Shown: positions 10,961 to 18,358 of the stretch, one piece after another
Layout: each line of letters begins with the position of its first letter
Position numbering within the stretch: the first letter of the stretch is position 1
Assembly: GCA_016199985.1 (NCBI GenBank)
Contig: JACQFQ010000006.1
Span: 124,001-188,000 of the forward strand
Length of the DNA: 64,000 nt
From: Verrucomicrobiota bacterium
Lineage (GTDB): Bacteria; Verrucomicrobiota; Verrucomicrobiia; Limisphaerales; UBA11320
Reading direction: 5' to 3'
Translations under genes and position numbers: made by a program
Notes under the pieces: model-generated
What the model saw: the letters and a program-made list of their open reading frames with translations, nothing else
Told to the model about the DNA's origin: nothing
Databases searched by the model: none

Positions 10961-10993
10961 GCCCAGGGCTGGATCGCTCGATCCGCCCTGGGC
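10961..10993 (+). terminator. Long hairpin after the AhpD-like gene
   Basis: GCCCAGGGC and GCCCTGGGC flank GGATCG/CGATCC, giving a 15-bp stem with one bulged T and a two-base loop. No T-run follows, so it is either a weak or Rho-assisted terminator or an mRNA-stabilising end. Confidence 0.6.
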
Positions 10994-11038
10994 ATCGGGT
11001 TAGGCCAACAACGCATGCACTTTTGAAGGAGATCTAAA

Positions 11039-11857
11039 ATGCGGATTAAATTTCAGACAGCTTTGATTACTGGCAGCTCACGCGGATTGGGCCGTCAGAT
11101 TGCCGTGAAGTTGGCGAGGGAGGGCGTAAAGAAAATCGCGATTCATTATCGGACAGGAAAGTCCGATGCGGAGACGACTTTGTCTTTGATCGAGGCGGAG
11201 GGTGCGTCCGGGACTCTTGTGCAGGGCGATGTGGCCAACGCGTCAGGTGGGGAGAACATTGTGATGGAGGCGGCGAAGAAGCTTGGAGGCTGCGACATCT
11301 ATGTTCAAAGCGTCGTGCCCCGGCTGGGAGAGATCTATGAGCATGTGATGGCAACGGAACTTTCGCTGGAGAAGTGGCAGCTCGCGTTTGATACGCAGGC
11401 GCGGGCGTTTTTTGTTTGTGCGCGGACTGCGGCGAAATTCATGAGTGGTGGTGGGCGAATTATTGGGTTGTCTTACACGATGGGCGGACGGACCGGTGGT
11501 TGGCAACCCTGGGTGGGCATGGGATCGGCGAAGGCCGCGATGGACAGTATCAGCCGATATTTCGCAGTGGCGCTGGGGCGGCATGGGATTACGGTGAATA
11601 CCGTGAGCCCTGGATTCTCGGATGCGTCAACAGTGGTTGGGCAGACCCCGCAAGAGTGGCAGGATGCGATGCTGAAATGGGCGGAGTCGGGATGGACTCC
11701 TATGGGACGGCGAGGCACGCCCGCAGATGTTGCGGGTATTTGTGCGCTGCTGTGCAGTGATGAGGCGCGTTTTATGACGGGACAGGCGCTTACGGTGGAT
11801 GGTGGAGCTTGTTTGATGAATCCGCACTTTCCTTTGGCGCTTCAAGTTCCGGCGTAG
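11039..11857 (+). CDS. SDR family protein, enoyl-ACP reductase-like, with altered active site
   Basis: The 272-residue protein has the SDR cofactor loop TGSSRGLGR (~11-19) and the C-terminal signature TGQALTVDGGA. Its centre (GLSYTMGGRTGG, WVGMGSAKAAMDSI) resembles divergent FabI/FabL-like SDRs that use Tyr-(6 residues)-Lys. Here the position seven before the Lys is Trp (WVGMGSAK) and the position four before it is Met, so neither the classical nor the FabI-type Tyr is present. It follows an AAGGAG ribosome-binding site. Together with the protein at 9811 it makes two SDR proteins in 2 kb that lack the Tyr. The stretch is GC-poorer in third positions (GCG to GGG usage) than the neighbours. Confidence 0.85.
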   Translation: MRIKFQTALITGSSRGLGRQIAVKLAREGVKKIAIHYRTGKSDAETTLSLIEAEGASGTLVQGDVANASGGENIVMEAAKKLGGCDIYVQSVVPRLGEIYEHVMATELSLEKWQLAFDTQARAFFVCARTAAKFMSGGGRIIGLSYTMGGRTGGWQPWVGMGSAKAAMDSISRYFAVALGRHGITVNTVSPGFSDASTVVGQTPQEWQDAMLKWAESGWTPMGRRGTPADVAGICALLCSDEARFMTGQALTVDGGACLMNPHFPLALQVPA

Positions 11858-11874
11858 GGCTTTCTCTTGGTTGT

Positions 11875-12507
11875 ATGCGTCTCAGCGTCAAGCGCGTTTA
11901 CGAAAAGCCAGCGCGCGAGGATGGAACTCGCGTGCTGGTGGACCGGTTATGGCCGCGCGGCTTGACGAAAGAAGCGGCCGCGGTTGACGTGTGGCTGCGC
12001 GAGCTTGCGCCCTCCAATGATCTGCGAAAGTGGTTTCACGAGAACCGCGCGGCATGGACAGTTTTCCGGCGTCAGTATGCTCGTGAGTTGAGAAATCCGG
12101 AAGCAACGCGGGCGCTCCAACAACTCTACGAGCTGATGTCGCGCAAGAAGTCGATCACGTTGCTGTTTGCCTCGACAAATCTGGAACGCAATAACGGGGT
12201 TGCCTTGAAGAAAATGGTGGAAGGGGCGCGCAAACCGCCGACGGGCGCCGAGCTGGCGCGCGCGGCTCGCAGCCCGTCCTCGTTCAAGCGCGATTTCCAA
12301 ACGAGCTTTCAGGAAGCGCCCGGCAAATGGCTGCTCCGAAAACGCCTCGATTATTCCGCCGCGTTGCTGCGCACCTCGAAGATGAACGTCACGGAGATCG
12401 CCTTTGAAAGCGGCTTCGAGGACGTCTCCCATTTCAGTCGTGTGTTCAAGGAGCGGTTCGATGTGCCGCCGATGACCTACCGTCAGGCCGGCCCATGCGC
12501 CGAGTGA
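11875..12507 (+). CDS. Chimeric protein: DUF488 domain fused to the C-terminal half of an AraC DNA-binding domain
   Basis: From the ATG at 11875 residues 1-~118 are a complete DUF488 domain (SVKRVYEKP, LVDRLWPRGLTKE, FRRQYARELR, SITLLFASTN). After a short linker (GARKPPTGAELARAARS) the sequence switches to the second helix-turn-helix of an AraC regulator (SSFKRDFQTSFQEAPGKW to SHFSRVFKERFDVPPMTYRQ) and stops at 12507. The AraC part lacks its sensor domain and first HTH start. The junction coincides with the edge of the 160-bp direct repeat, so this is a recombination product rather than a designed fusion. The DUF488 half may still be functional. A looser similarity to the region after 8616 continues past the stop codon. 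Confidence 0.8.
   Translation: MRLSVKRVYEKPAREDGTRVLVDRLWPRGLTKEAAAVDVWLRELAPSNDLRKWFHENRAAWTVFRRQYARELRNPEATRALQQLYELMSRKKSITLLFASTNLERNNGVALKKMVEGARKPPTGAELARAARSPSSFKRDFQTSFQEAPGKWLLRKRLDYSAALLRTSKMNVTEIAFESGFEDVSHFSRVFKERFDVPPMTYRQAGPCAE
12283..12442 (+). repeat. 160-bp duplicated AraC segment, copy B
   Basis: Partner of 8409-8568 with 159 of 160 bases identical. It starts at the DUF488/AraC junction and ends where copy A suffers its deletion. Confidence 0.9.
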
Positions 12508-12626
12508 CCTGACCCGCCCAGTCAAATAGTTGAGCCGTGCAGCCAAGCGCGGCTTTTCTGCTTTTGGCATCGTGATTCCAGACAGTGCGACTGAACGCAT
12601 TGCTGAAACAGCGAACAACCCAACGT

Positions 12627-12932
12627 ATGTATAACAGCGAAAACCTGACCAGACTCAAGAAAATGGACGGCCTCGCGCCGGAAGTGATGAAGGCCTTTTG
12701 GGCTTTTGACAAGGCAGCCGTCGCCGAAGGCGCAATCCCGGTCAAATACAAAGAATTGATCGCCGTCGCCGTGGCGCTTACGACGCAATGCCCCTATTGC
12801 ATCAGCATCCACAGCGGTAACGCGCGCAGGGCTGGCGCGGTTGACGCCGAGTTAACCGAGGCCGGGATGATCGCGGCCGCTCTGCGCGCCGGAGCGGCTG
12901 TCACTCATGCGACACACGCATTGTTAAGTTAA
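12627..12932 (+). CDS. AhpD/carboxymuconolactone decarboxylase-like protein, copy 2
   Basis: A paralogue of the protein at 10635 with the same length (101 residues) and the same redox motif CPYC plus ISIH. The ATG at 12627 is chosen over an upstream ATG because it aligns with the start of copy 1 and with its context GTATGTATAACA. It follows the DUF488-AraC chimera, just as copy 1 follows the first SDR gene, which points to a segmental duplication of the AraC/AhpD locus. The likely role is peroxidatic or decarboxylase-type chemistry. Confidence 0.87.
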   Translation: MYNSENLTRLKKMDGLAPEVMKAFWAFDKAAVAEGAIPVKYKELIAVAVALTTQCPYCISIHSGNARRAGAVDAELTEAGMIAAALRAGAAVTHATHALLS

Positions 12933-12959
12933 TTCAACGCCAACCAACCCATAAGAATC

Positions 12960-13799
12960 ATGAAATCCCATCTCGATTGCACAACCATCCCCAACCTCGA
13001 AGCCGTCAAAGCCCGGCAGAAGGCGACCTGGGAAGCCGGCGACTTCGGCGAGATCGCCCGCACCATAGAAGATCTCGCCGAGGAATTCATGGCGCGGCAA
13101 TCCATCCCGGCCGGAGCGCAAGTGCTCGACGTGGCTTGCGGGACGGGGAATCTCGCGGTCATTGCGGCGCGTCGTGGTGGTGTCGTCAGCGGCATTGACA
13201 TCGCGGCCAACCTCATTGACCAAGCCCGAGCCCGCGCCGTCGCGGAAGGTTTGCGCATCGCCTACGAGGAAGGCGATGCCGAGGATCTGCCCTATGCGGA
13301 CGGCCAGTTCGATCTCGTCGTGAGCATGTTCGGCGTGATGTTCGCGCCGCGACCGAGCATCGCGACCGCAGAAATGCTGCGCGTGACCCGGCCCAGCGGA
13401 CGCGTCGCGATGGCCAACTGGACGCCCGAAGGTTTCATCGGGAAAATGTTGAAGGTCTTCAAAGCGCACCTGCCGCCACCACCCGCTGGCGTCCCGTCGC
13501 CGATGGGATGGGGTGACGAAGCCACGGCGCGCGCGCGACTGAGGCATGGCTTTTCAGACGTGCGCCTCACTCGTCGAATCGGGATGATGCGTTACTCGCT
13601 CCCGCCCGCCGAAACAGTCGAGTTTTTCCGTCAATACTACGGCCCGACGCAAAAAGCATTCGCCGCGCTCGATCCCTCCGGACAAGCCGCGCTGCGTCGC
13701 GACTTGGTGGAACTGCAAACCGCTCACAACACCGCCACAACTCTTGGCACGACCGAAGTCGCCGCCGAATACCTGGAAGTCGTCGCGGTCCGGGGATGA
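12960..13799 (+). CDS. Class I SAM-dependent methyltransferase
   Basis: The 279-residue protein has the seven-strand methyltransferase signature: motif I VLDVACGTGNLA (~56-67), the acidic end of strand 2 in GIDIA, EEGDAEDLPY (motif for adenine contact), and FDLVVSMFGVMFAP (~115-128). It resembles the UbiE/Coq5-like small-molecule methyltransferases. The substrate is unknown. It lies 27 bases after the second AhpD-like gene on the same strand and could be part of the same transcript. Confidence 0.88.
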   Translation: MKSHLDCTTIPNLEAVKARQKATWEAGDFGEIARTIEDLAEEFMARQSIPAGAQVLDVACGTGNLAVIAARRGGVVSGIDIAANLIDQARARAVAEGLRIAYEEGDAEDLPYADGQFDLVVSMFGVMFAPRPSIATAEMLRVTRPSGRVAMANWTPEGFIGKMLKVFKAHLPPPPAGVPSPMGWGDEATARARLRHGFSDVRLTRRIGMMRYSLPPAETVEFFRQYYGPTQKAFAALDPSGQAALRRDLVELQTAHNTATTLGTTEVAAEYLEVVAVRG

Positions 13800-13872
13800 A
13801 GGAAGGCTGGTTATCCACGAACCCTTTCTGCGAACGCTGAAGCGCGATCCAACGTCAAAAAGAAGCAAACTT

Positions 13873-15168
13873 ATGAAATCATCATCCATTCTTGCCGTCA
13901 TTCTGAGCGGCGTCGTTCAACTGGCCGGTCCGTCCACGCGCGCCGATGAAACTTGTTCCTCGCCCTACCTGGCCCGCATCGAAGGCCAGGAAGAATTCGT
14001 TTATGTTTGGACGCTCGGTGTCGAGGGTCTCGGCGATGGTTCGGACAAGCTCGTCGTCGTGGACGTGAAGCCCGGTTCGTCCAGATACGGCAAAGTCATT
14101 TACCACTACTCGGTCGGCGGACGGAACGAGGCGCATCACGGCGGCTTCACCGATGACCGCCGCCAGCTCTGGCTGTCTGGATTGGAGACCAGCAAGATAT
14201 TCATCTTCGATGTGCATTCGCAGCCCGCGAAGCCAGTTTGCGTGAAGACTATCGAGAACTTCGCCAAAGTCACCGGCGGGGCGGCCGGGCCGCATGGCGT
14301 CTATGCGCTGCCGGGCCGCGTGCTCGTTCCGTGTCTCTCGAACGCCAAGGACAAGGGCGGACGCACCGCGCTCGTGGAATACAGCAACGACGGCGACTAC
14401 ATCGCCACGCACTGGCTGCCAACGAAAGAGACGGCTGGTGTGGCAGGCGCGGAGTTCGCCGACGGCTACGGCTACGATGCGCGCGTGTTGCCGCGCAAGA
14501 ACGTCATGCTCACCTCGTCGTTCACCGGCTTGGACAATTACATGCGCGATTTTGAGGGATTGGTGAAGGACGCCGGGGCGATGCGGCAGTTCGGCGGTTC
14601 GATGGTGCTCTGGGATTTCCACACGCGAAAGCCGAAGAAAGTCTTCAGCGTGCCGGGCGCGCCATTGGAAATCCGCTGGGCCTGGGGCGAGAAGCACAAC
14701 TACGCCTTCACCGCCACCGCGCTGGCCTCGAAGCTCTGGCTTTGCCACGAAGACCAGAGCGGCGAATGGCAGGCGAAGGAAATCGCCACCATTGGCGGCG
14801 AGGGCGGAGTGCTGCCCGTGGATATGAGCCTGAGTGCCGACGACAAGACGCTGTTCGTGGATTCCTTTGGCGACGGCACGTGCCGTGTGTTTGATGTGTC
14901 GAATCCGCGCCAGCCGAAGCTGATTTACAAAAAGCAAATCGGCCGGCAGCTCAACATGGTATCGCAAAGCTGGGACGGAAAGCGGCTCTACTTCAGCAGC
15001 TCCCTCCTCGCGCGCTGGGACAAGGGTGGTGACGACAATGAGCAGTTCGTCAAAGCCTACGGATGGGACGGCGAAGAGTTAACGCCAAAATTCGCGCTCG
15101 ACTTCACCGCGCTGAAACTCGGTCGCCCGCACCACATGCTCTTCGGTTCGACGAAGCTGGGGAAGTGA
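13873..15168 (+). CDS. Exported selenium-binding-protein (SBP56)/methanethiol-oxidase-like protein
   Basis: Starting at the ATG at 13873, the 431-residue protein begins with a signal peptide (MKSSSILAVILSGVVQLAGP, cleavage near TRADE). The frame is open further upstream, but that part is antisense or spacer and lacks a leader. The rest is a beta-propeller with family landmarks: SSPYLAR near the start, AHHGGFTDD, TGGAAGPHGVYALPG, the VLPVDMSLSADDKTLFV stretch and PHHMLFG at the end, with histidines that bind copper in methanethiol oxidases. The SCO1-like gene 30 bases downstream, a copper chaperone family, fits with a copper enzyme in the periplasm. Oxidation of methanethiol is a family-based suggestion. 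Confidence 0.85.
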   Translation: MKSSSILAVILSGVVQLAGPSTRADETCSSPYLARIEGQEEFVYVWTLGVEGLGDGSDKLVVVDVKPGSSRYGKVIYHYSVGGRNEAHHGGFTDDRRQLWLSGLETSKIFIFDVHSQPAKPVCVKTIENFAKVTGGAAGPHGVYALPGRVLVPCLSNAKDKGGRTALVEYSNDGDYIATHWLPTKETAGVAGAEFADGYGYDARVLPRKNVMLTSSFTGLDNYMRDFEGLVKDAGAMRQFGGSMVLWDFHTRKPKKVFSVPGAPLEIRWAWGEKHNYAFTATALASKLWLCHEDQSGEWQAKEIATIGGEGGVLPVDMSLSADDKTLFVDSFGDGTCRVFDVSNPRQPKLIYKKQIGRQLNMVSQSWDGKRLYFSSSLLARWDKGGDDNEQFVKAYGWDGEELTPKFALDFTALKLGRPHHMLFGSTKLGK

Positions 15169-15197
15169 GGCGCGCAAACAATCACCAAGTCACAAGC

Positions 15198-15860
15198 ATG
15201 AAAACACTCGCCACGATTCTCGCCATCGCCGCCATCAGCGCGGCAGCGCATGCCGCGGACAACGCCCGGACCGCTGATTACGACTACGACCTGCCCGTGC
15301 CAGGCAGCTACACGTTGCCGGTCATCAAACCAGCCGCCGACGGTGCGTTGCTGGACTCGACAGGAAAACCCCGCCGCCTTGCCGAACTCACGCGCGGACG
15401 CATCACGGTGGTGAGCTTCATCTACACCCGCTGCGCCGCCGCGAAGGCCTGCCCCTACGCAACCGGCGTGCTGATGCAATTGCACCGCGACAGCGCGGAA
15501 GACGCCGCGCTCGCGAAGGAATTGCGCCTCGTGAGCATGAGTTTCGACCCCGCGAACGACACGCCCGAACTCATGGCGGCCTACTCGCGCCTCGCCTCGC
15601 AACACCCGACCGCCGCACCGTGGCACTTCGTCACGACGAGGTCGCAAGCGGAGTTGCAACCAATACTCGCGGCCTATGGGCAGGCTGTGGACAAAAAGCA
15701 AAACTCGCTCGACCCAACCGGCCCGCTGAATCACGCCCTGCGGGTCTTCCTCATCGACCGCAAGGGCTGCATCCGTAACATTTACAGTTCCGGCACGCTC
15801 GACCCGCGCCTCGTGCTTGCCGACGTGCGAACGCTGATGATGGAGAAAGGCCGGCCATGA
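15198..15860 (+). CDS. Exported SCO1/SenC-like thioredoxin-fold protein
   Basis: The 220-residue protein has a signal peptide (MKTLATILAIAAISAAAHA). Its thioredoxin fold carries SFIYTRCAAAKACPYA, where two cysteines are separated by five residues instead of the three typical for SCO (CxxxCP), and a conserved His in LNHALRVFLID. SCO proteins deliver copper or keep its ligands reduced during assembly of copper enzymes. The gene directly follows the selenium-binding-protein-like gene, which makes it a plausible maturation factor for it. Its stop codon overlaps the next start (ATGA). Confidence 0.82.
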   Translation: MKTLATILAIAAISAAAHAADNARTADYDYDLPVPGSYTLPVIKPAADGALLDSTGKPRRLAELTRGRITVVSFIYTRCAAAKACPYATGVLMQLHRDSAEDAALAKELRLVSMSFDPANDTPELMAAYSRLASQHPTAAPWHFVTTRSQAELQPILAAYGQAVDKKQNSLDPTGPLNHALRVFLIDRKGCIRNIYSSGTLDPRLVLADVRTLMMEKGRP

Positions 15861-16141
15861 AACTTGCGATCATGCCGAAAGAGCCGACGTGGTGGGTCTG
15901 GCTCGTTATGTTGTCCGCGCACGCCGCCGGTTTAGCGGGGCACTTCGCCGGTTTCATCGCGGACATCGCGCTCGCGCCGCGCCGAAGTCATCCTCGCGCC
16001 ATGATTCTCAAGATCAACCGCCACATTTCAGCTGGCGCCGCATTATCGCGGGCTGGTCGGCAAGGTGCTGGCGCGGATGACAAGGGGTTTGACCCGCCGC
16101 TATCTTGGGTTCGAGGCGAACGGGTTGAAACAACGCCGTGA
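15857..16141 (+). CDS. Small open frame with one membrane segment, possibly truncated
   Basis: The 94-codon frame starts with an ATGA overlap on the SCO1-like gene. Its first 40 residues (MKLAIMPKEPTWWVWLVMLS and the following hydrophobic AHAAGLAGHFAGFIADIAL) look like a real membrane-anchored N-terminus. From ~45 on the frame runs through DNA that in another frame encodes the tail of an SRPBCC protein, so the original 3' end was probably lost. Function is not recognisable. Confidence 0.45.
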   Translation: MKLAIMPKEPTWWVWLVMLSAHAAGLAGHFAGFIADIALAPRRSHPRAMILKINRHISAGAALSRAGRQGAGADDKGFDPPLSWVRGERVETTP

Positions 16142-16145
16142 ATAG
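16026..16145 (+). pseudogene. C-terminal remnant of an SRPBCC (polyketide cyclase/START-like) protein
   Basis: In the frame ending with TAG at 16143-16145 the sequence reads FQLAPHYRGLVGKVLARMTR then GLTRRYLGFEANGLKQRRE, a typical end of short SRPBCC proteins. No upstream part of the domain exists. It is a 3' stump joined to the small membrane frame. Confidence 0.6.
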
Positions 16146-16235
16146 CCCATCAATTCAACAGCGGGCATTGCTCGTCTTTGCCGAAAAGCGCCTACGGATT
16201 GCGGTCAGCGAGGCCGCGTGCTTTACTGATTTGCA

Positions 16236-16880
16236 ATGCAGAATCGTGATCAAAGCTCGTCAGTAGTGCGGCCACCGGGTTCATGCTCCTCTACTCCTTC
16301 CAACTTGACAATTCCCAACCTGCTCTCTGCACTCCGCATCGCGTCGATTCCGCTCCTAGTCTTCCTGGCTTGGAAGGGCGAGGCCCGATTATATTTGATT
16401 TGTTTTGGAATCGCTCTTTCCACCGACCTCTTGGACGGCCTGATTGCCCGCTTGCTTAACCAGCGCACGGATCTGGGAGCGAAGTTGGATCAATGGGGAG
16501 ATGTAGGAGTATTCCTCTCCTGGCCACTCGCCCTCTGGTGGCTCTGGCCGGAGGTACTCCGGAGCGAGCGTTGGTTCCTCGGAACCGCTGTGGTCAGCTA
16601 CGCGGGGAGTGCCGGTTTTGCGCTGTGGAAGTTTGGCCGTGTGGCTAGCTACCATTCCTGGTTGGGGAAAAGTGCCACGGTGGTGCTGACCATTGGCGCC
16701 ATTGTCGTAATGCTCGGTTGGGCGCGATGGCCGTTTCGTGTTGGCATTCTCCTTCTGATCGGAGCGATTGTCGAAGAGGTTGCCATCTCTTCGTCCTTGA
16801 ATGAACCGCGCAGCAACGTGTCGTCATGGTGGCATGCACGCCGAATGTCAGCCTCTGCCAGCCAGACGACGAAGTTTTAA
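16236..16880 (+). CDS. CDP-alcohol phosphatidyltransferase
   Basis: The 214-residue membrane protein contains the family signature D-(2)-DG-(2)-AR-(8)-G-(3)-D-(3)-D as TDLLDGLIAR followed by DLGAKLDQWGD (~71-97). Several hydrophobic helices surround it (IASIPLLVFLAWKG, GVFLSWPLALWWLWP, SATVVLTIGAIVVMLGW). It transfers a phosphoalcohol from a CDP-activated donor in phospholipid synthesis at the inner membrane; the alcohol acceptor cannot be read from sequence. The next gene, an anchored alpha/beta hydrolase, starts 16 bases downstream, so the two are probably an operon involved in lipid metabolism. Confidence 0.87.
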   Translation: MQNRDQSSSVVRPPGSCSSTPSNLTIPNLLSALRIASIPLLVFLAWKGEARLYLICFGIALSTDLLDGLIARLLNQRTDLGAKLDQWGDVGVFLSWPLALWWLWPEVLRSERWFLGTAVVSYAGSAGFALWKFGRVASYHSWLGKSATVVLTIGAIVVMLGWARWPFRVGILLLIGAIVEEVAISSSLNEPRSNVSSWWHARRMSASASQTTKF

Positions 16881-16895
16881 GATAGCCCATTCCCG

Positions 16896-17876
16896 ATGAA
16901 TAGACCATTCGCCCGACCTACCGTAATGAAGCTGCTTCGCCTTCTCCTGGTGCTCGTGGCCTTCCTCGTCTTGAGTTTGGGGATTTTCTGGTTCTTGCGA
17001 CCGCTGGACGTGGACTTCGAGGCATCGCGTTCGCAGGTGCCGCACCAAGAGTTTAGTCACTTCGCCGACATGGATGGCTTGCGCATCCACTACCAGGAGT
17101 GCGGCGCTGGCACGCCATTGATCTTGGTGCATGGTTTCATGGCCTCCTCCTACGATTGGAAAGAGGCTCTCACTTTGGTCTCCAATCGCTTTCGCGTCGT
17201 TGCGATTGACTTGAAAGGATTTGGCTTCTCCGCGAAGCCCTCCGGTGATTATACGCTGGCGGCTCAGGCGGATCTGGTTGTCCGGTTGCTCGATCATTTG
17301 AAAATAGACAAAGCGGTGCTCTGCGGCCAATCCATGGGCGGCAACGTTGTGATGCGCGTCGCATTGCGGCACCCGGAGCGCGTTATGGGGCTAATCCTCG
17401 TGGACAGCGCAGGATTGAAACCTGTTAATGGCAAGGGCGGAGGCGCTGCTCCCGGCTATGCGCGATGGCCAGTGATCGGCCCGCTCGTCACCGCTCTGGC
17501 CCTTTCTTCTGATGCCGTGGTCCGTTCTGGTTTAAGCAAGTGTTACTTCGACAAGGCGAAGGTGACCGGTGAGCGCGTGGCGACATGTTATCGAGTACTT
17601 AGGACAAGAGACGGATTGAGTGCAGCCATGGCGACGCAAGCACAGAACTCAACTGACCTGACCGAATCGTTGATTGGCAGTCTTCGACAACCGACTCTTG
17701 TCATCTGGGGCGCAGAAGATCAACTCATCCCGATCGAGGCGGGCAAGAGATTCAATGCCTTGATCCACGGCTCGCGACTGGTCACGTTTGAGCGATGCGG
17801 ACACGTGCCGCAGGCGGAGATGCCCAGGCAGTTTGCCAAGGAGGTCTTGGAGTTCCTCAACTCTAGACCTCAGTAA
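16896..17876 (+). CDS. Membrane-anchored alpha/beta hydrolase
   Basis: A 326-residue protein with an N-terminal signal anchor (LLRLLLVLVAFLVLSLGIFW; the start could also be the inner ATG at 16926) and an alpha/beta-hydrolase domain. The catalytic triad is visible as Ser in GQSMGGNV, Asp in WGAEDQLIP and His in CGHVPQAE; LILVHGFMASSYDW is the oxyanion loop. A lipid or ester substrate at the membrane is likely given the adjacent phosphatidyltransferase gene, but this is inference. Confidence 0.87.
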   Translation: MNRPFARPTVMKLLRLLLVLVAFLVLSLGIFWFLRPLDVDFEASRSQVPHQEFSHFADMDGLRIHYQECGAGTPLILVHGFMASSYDWKEALTLVSNRFRVVAIDLKGFGFSAKPSGDYTLAAQADLVVRLLDHLKIDKAVLCGQSMGGNVVMRVALRHPERVMGLILVDSAGLKPVNGKGGGAAPGYARWPVIGPLVTALALSSDAVVRSGLSKCYFDKAKVTGERVATCYRVLRTRDGLSAAMATQAQNSTDLTESLIGSLRQPTLVIWGAEDQLIPIEAGKRFNALIHGSRLVTFERCGHVPQAEMPRQFAKEVLEFLNSRPQ

Positions 17877-18140
17877 CCAATGGCCGTCTTCCTGAAAACA
17901 AGCCATTGTACCCGGCCGCCGTCAAACACGGCAGAGGCTTTGGTTTTCAACTGAACTACGTTGTCCTTATTCATGTGTGCGTTCTGTCTGCCCTTGTCGG
18001 GCGGGTTTTACGTTGAACTGCTCACGCTTCTCTTTTCATCACACACACCTTTCAATTATACTGCAAGGGCGAGGGCGCGTTGGCCAGCCGCCGCATTTCT
18101 CGGAACAACGCAGCGAGAGCAAACCGCTGCGCACCCGCGT

Positions 18141-18358
18141 CAGCGGCACGCCGTGGAAACCTAACGGTTGCCCGATGACGTATTTCACGATTACCCGCGC
18201 GGACACCGGATACGTGGCGGCGTGGCCAACGAAAGGGCAGGTCAATTTTGCCCGGCTCGATAAAGCCGGCACGGTTATGCCGCCCGGAGAAATTAAGACG
18301 CCCGGAGCGAGCGGGATGCGCAATGGCCTGGTGGCGTTGAGCGCCACCGATGGAGCGC
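18141..18358 (+). pseudogene. Tail of a sialidase-like (BNR-type) beta-propeller protein, interrupted by an IS element
   Basis: The frame reads SGTPWKPNGCPMTYFTITRA, then GYVAAWPTKGQVNFARLDKA and GLVALSATDG before it meets the left inverted repeat of the IS element at 18359. This repeats the pattern of the last blades in exported sialidase-like proteins of Verrucomicrobia. Neither an N-terminal part upstream nor a clear continuation beyond 19938 is present. The preceding 264 bases (17877-18140) contain nothing I can support. Confidence 0.55.
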
